A stretch of DNA of 13,115 nucleotides, taken from contig CAIOXF010000344.1 in assembly GCA_903862155.1 (NCBI GenBank), positions 1 to 13,115 on the forward strand, written 5' to 3'. Each line of letters opens with the position of its first letter. The stretch's first letter is position 1. This stretch comes from an uncultured cyanobacterium. GTDB taxonomy: Bacteria > Cyanobacteriota > Cyanobacteriia > PCC-6307 > Cyanobiaceae. The notes under the pieces are model-generated. The model did not search any database. It was not told the origin of the DNA and saw only the letters and a list, made by a program, of their open reading frames with translations. Below are positions 11,833-13,115 of this stretch, piece by piece. The translations under genes were made by a program, and so were the position numbers.

Positions 11833-13115
11833 ACCTTCCCGCCCTTGAGCCCCTGCGGCGGAGGCTCCAGCAGCTCTGGCAGGAGCTCAACACCCCGGGC
11901 GAAGCCCTGGTGGTGGTGCACGTGCCCGGTGAGGCACCGCGGCGGGTGACCCTGCATGGCGGGGCCTATCGGGTGGGGCGCGACTCCGACTGCCAGATCC
12001 CGGTGGTGCATCAGGCCGTGAGCCGCCAGCACGCGCTGCTCGAGCAATACGGCCAGGCCTGGCAGCTCAGCGACAGCGGCTCCACCAACGGGTTGTGGTG
12101 GAAGGGGCAGCGGGTGCAGGCGTTGCTGCTGGCCGATGGGGATCGGGTGCGCTTCGGGCCCAGCCAGCAGGCCGGGGTGCCAGAGCTGGAATTCCAGCGG
12201 CGGCCATTGCCGAAGCTGCAGCGCATCACCCGTGGCCTCACCGCCGGGGCGGCCACCATTGCCGGCGGCGGCCTGCTGCTGCTCGGCCTCTCGGTGCTGC
12301 AGATGCCAATCCGGGGCAGCCTGGCCACGGTGCGCGGGCCCCTGGTGCTCTACGACCGGCAGGGCAAGCCGATCAGCTCGGTGGATGCCCTGGATCACCG
12401 CGAACCCAATGGCCTGCACCATTACCCCGGCGTGCTGATCGACGCCCTGCTCTCCAGCGAAGACAGCCGCTTCTGGTGGCATCCCGGTGTGGATCCCGTG
12501 GGCACGGCCCGGGCGCTGGTGACCAACCTGCTGGGGGGCCGGGTGCTCCAGGGCGGCAGCACCCTCACCCAGCAGTTGGCCCGGAGCCTCTACCCCGATG
12601 AGGTAGGTGAAGGAGAAACCCTGGAGCGCAAGTGGCGCGAGCTGCTGGTGGCTCTGCAGCTGGAGGCCCGCTTCAGCAAGCGCGACCTGCTGCTCAGCTA
12701 CCTCAACCGCGTTTATCTCGGCGTGGGCTGGGGCTTTGAGGATGCCTCCCGCCATTACTTCGGCAAGCCCGCCAAGGAGCTGAAGCTCGAGGAGGCCGCC
12801 CTGCTGGTGGGGCTGCTGCCCTCCCCCAACGGCTACGACCCCTGCTTCGATCCCCAGGCCGCCCTGGATTCCCGCAACCAGGTGCTCAGCAAGATGGCCG
12901 ATAACGGCCGGATCAGCGCCGACCGGGCCCGCAGCGCCCGCCGCAGCCCGATCCAGCTCTCGCCCCAGGCCTGCCGCGCCAGCCAGCAACGCCGCGGAGC
13001 TCCCTTCTACAGCGATCAGGTGCGGCGCGATCTCGAGCGCCTGGTGGGCATCGATGTGGCCACGGAAGGCAACTTCCTGATCGACACCCACCTCAATCCC
13101 AACCTCCAGGCGGTG
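11829..13115 (+). CDS. Class A penicillin-binding protein with N-terminal FHA domain (partial)
   Basis: A peptidoglycan glycosyltransferase with an added phosphothreonine-reading module; the 429 residues present are open to the window edge. Residues 46-110 form an FHA domain: YRVGRDSDCQI (47-57), VSRQHALLEQ (64-73) and DSGSTNG (82-88), keeping Arg51, Ser65, His68 and Asn87. A membrane helix follows at about 138-158. The GT51 domain has EDSRFWWHPGVDPVG (211-225, catalytic Glu211), GGSTLTQQLARSLY (242-255), RKWRELLVALQLEARFSK (267-284, second Glu271) and YLNRVYLG (291-298). The transpeptidase domain should follow past the edge, so bifunctionality is inferred. ATG 11829 overlaps the lspA stop as ATGA, with a GGAGGG sequence just upstream. 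The FHA would be cytoplasmic and the enzyme domain periplasmic. Confidence 0.93.
   Translation, partial: MNLPALEPLRRRLQQLWQELNTPGEALVVVHVPGEAPRRVTLHGGAYRVGRDSDCQIPVVHQAVSRQHALLEQYGQAWQLSDSGSTNGLWWKGQRVQALLLADGDRVRFGPSQQAGVPELEFQRRPLPKLQRITRGLTAGAATIAGGGLLLLGLSVLQMPIRGSLATVRGPLVLYDRQGKPISSVDALDHREPNGLHHYPGVLIDALLSSEDSRFWWHPGVDPVGTARALVTNLLGGRVLQGGSTLTQQLARSLYPDEVGEGETLERKWRELLVALQLEARFSKRDLLLSYLNRVYLGVGWGFEDASRHYFGKPAKELKLEEAALLVGLLPSPNGYDPCFDPQAALDSRNQVLSKMADNGRISADRARSARRSPIQLSPQACRASQQRRGAPFYSDQVRRDLERLVGIDVATEGNFLIDTHLNPNLQAV

Noticed and set aside
11424..13091. Minus-strand open frame of 555 codons
   Set aside because: It runs antisense to lspA and the FHA-PBP, both with clear motifs on the plus strand.

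Overview
The window looks like a chromosomal segment of a high-GC unicellular picocyanobacterium of the Synechococcus/Cyanobium group. The evidence is a phycocyanobilin:ferredoxin oxidoreductase (PcyA), a DevBCA exporter, a SipA-type DUF3148 protein, cyanobacterial-length EF-Ts and S2 proteins, strongly GC-biased third codon positions, and genes that overlap by four bases or fewer. I found no tRNA, rRNA, CRISPR array, insertion sequence or phage gene. It reads as core genome with a few unusual couplings.

Left part (1-4230, minus strand). In transcription order this runs: a 51-residue very basic protein with a clear intrinsic terminator; a GT2 glycosyltransferase with a GWED motif; rpsB; tsf; an uncharacterised cyanobacterial protein; and the start of recG, which runs off the window. 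The rpsB-tsf gap holds a strong hairpin with no T-tract.

Middle (4270-7821, minus strand). pcyA, devB, devC and devA lie head to tail with stop/start overlaps of TTGA, GTGA and TGATG, so they look translationally coupled. PcyA makes phycocyanobilin. DevB (membrane fusion protein), DevC (permease) and DevA (ATPase) form a MacB-like exporter whose substrate cannot be read from sequence.

Right part (7879-13115). Diverging from pcyA are two M16-family peptidase genes joined by an ATGA overlap. One has the zinc site and the other has only the Arg/Tyr substrate-binding pair, which predicts an obligate heterodimer. Converging on them is sipA. Diverging from sipA is a three-gene coupled run: bioY (biotin uptake S component), lspA (signal peptidase II) and a class A penicillin-binding protein with an N-terminal FHA domain. 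That last gene is cut by the window edge.

About half of the genes appear to use GTG or TTG starts. Starts for recG, devB, pcyA and the first M16 gene are the least certain.
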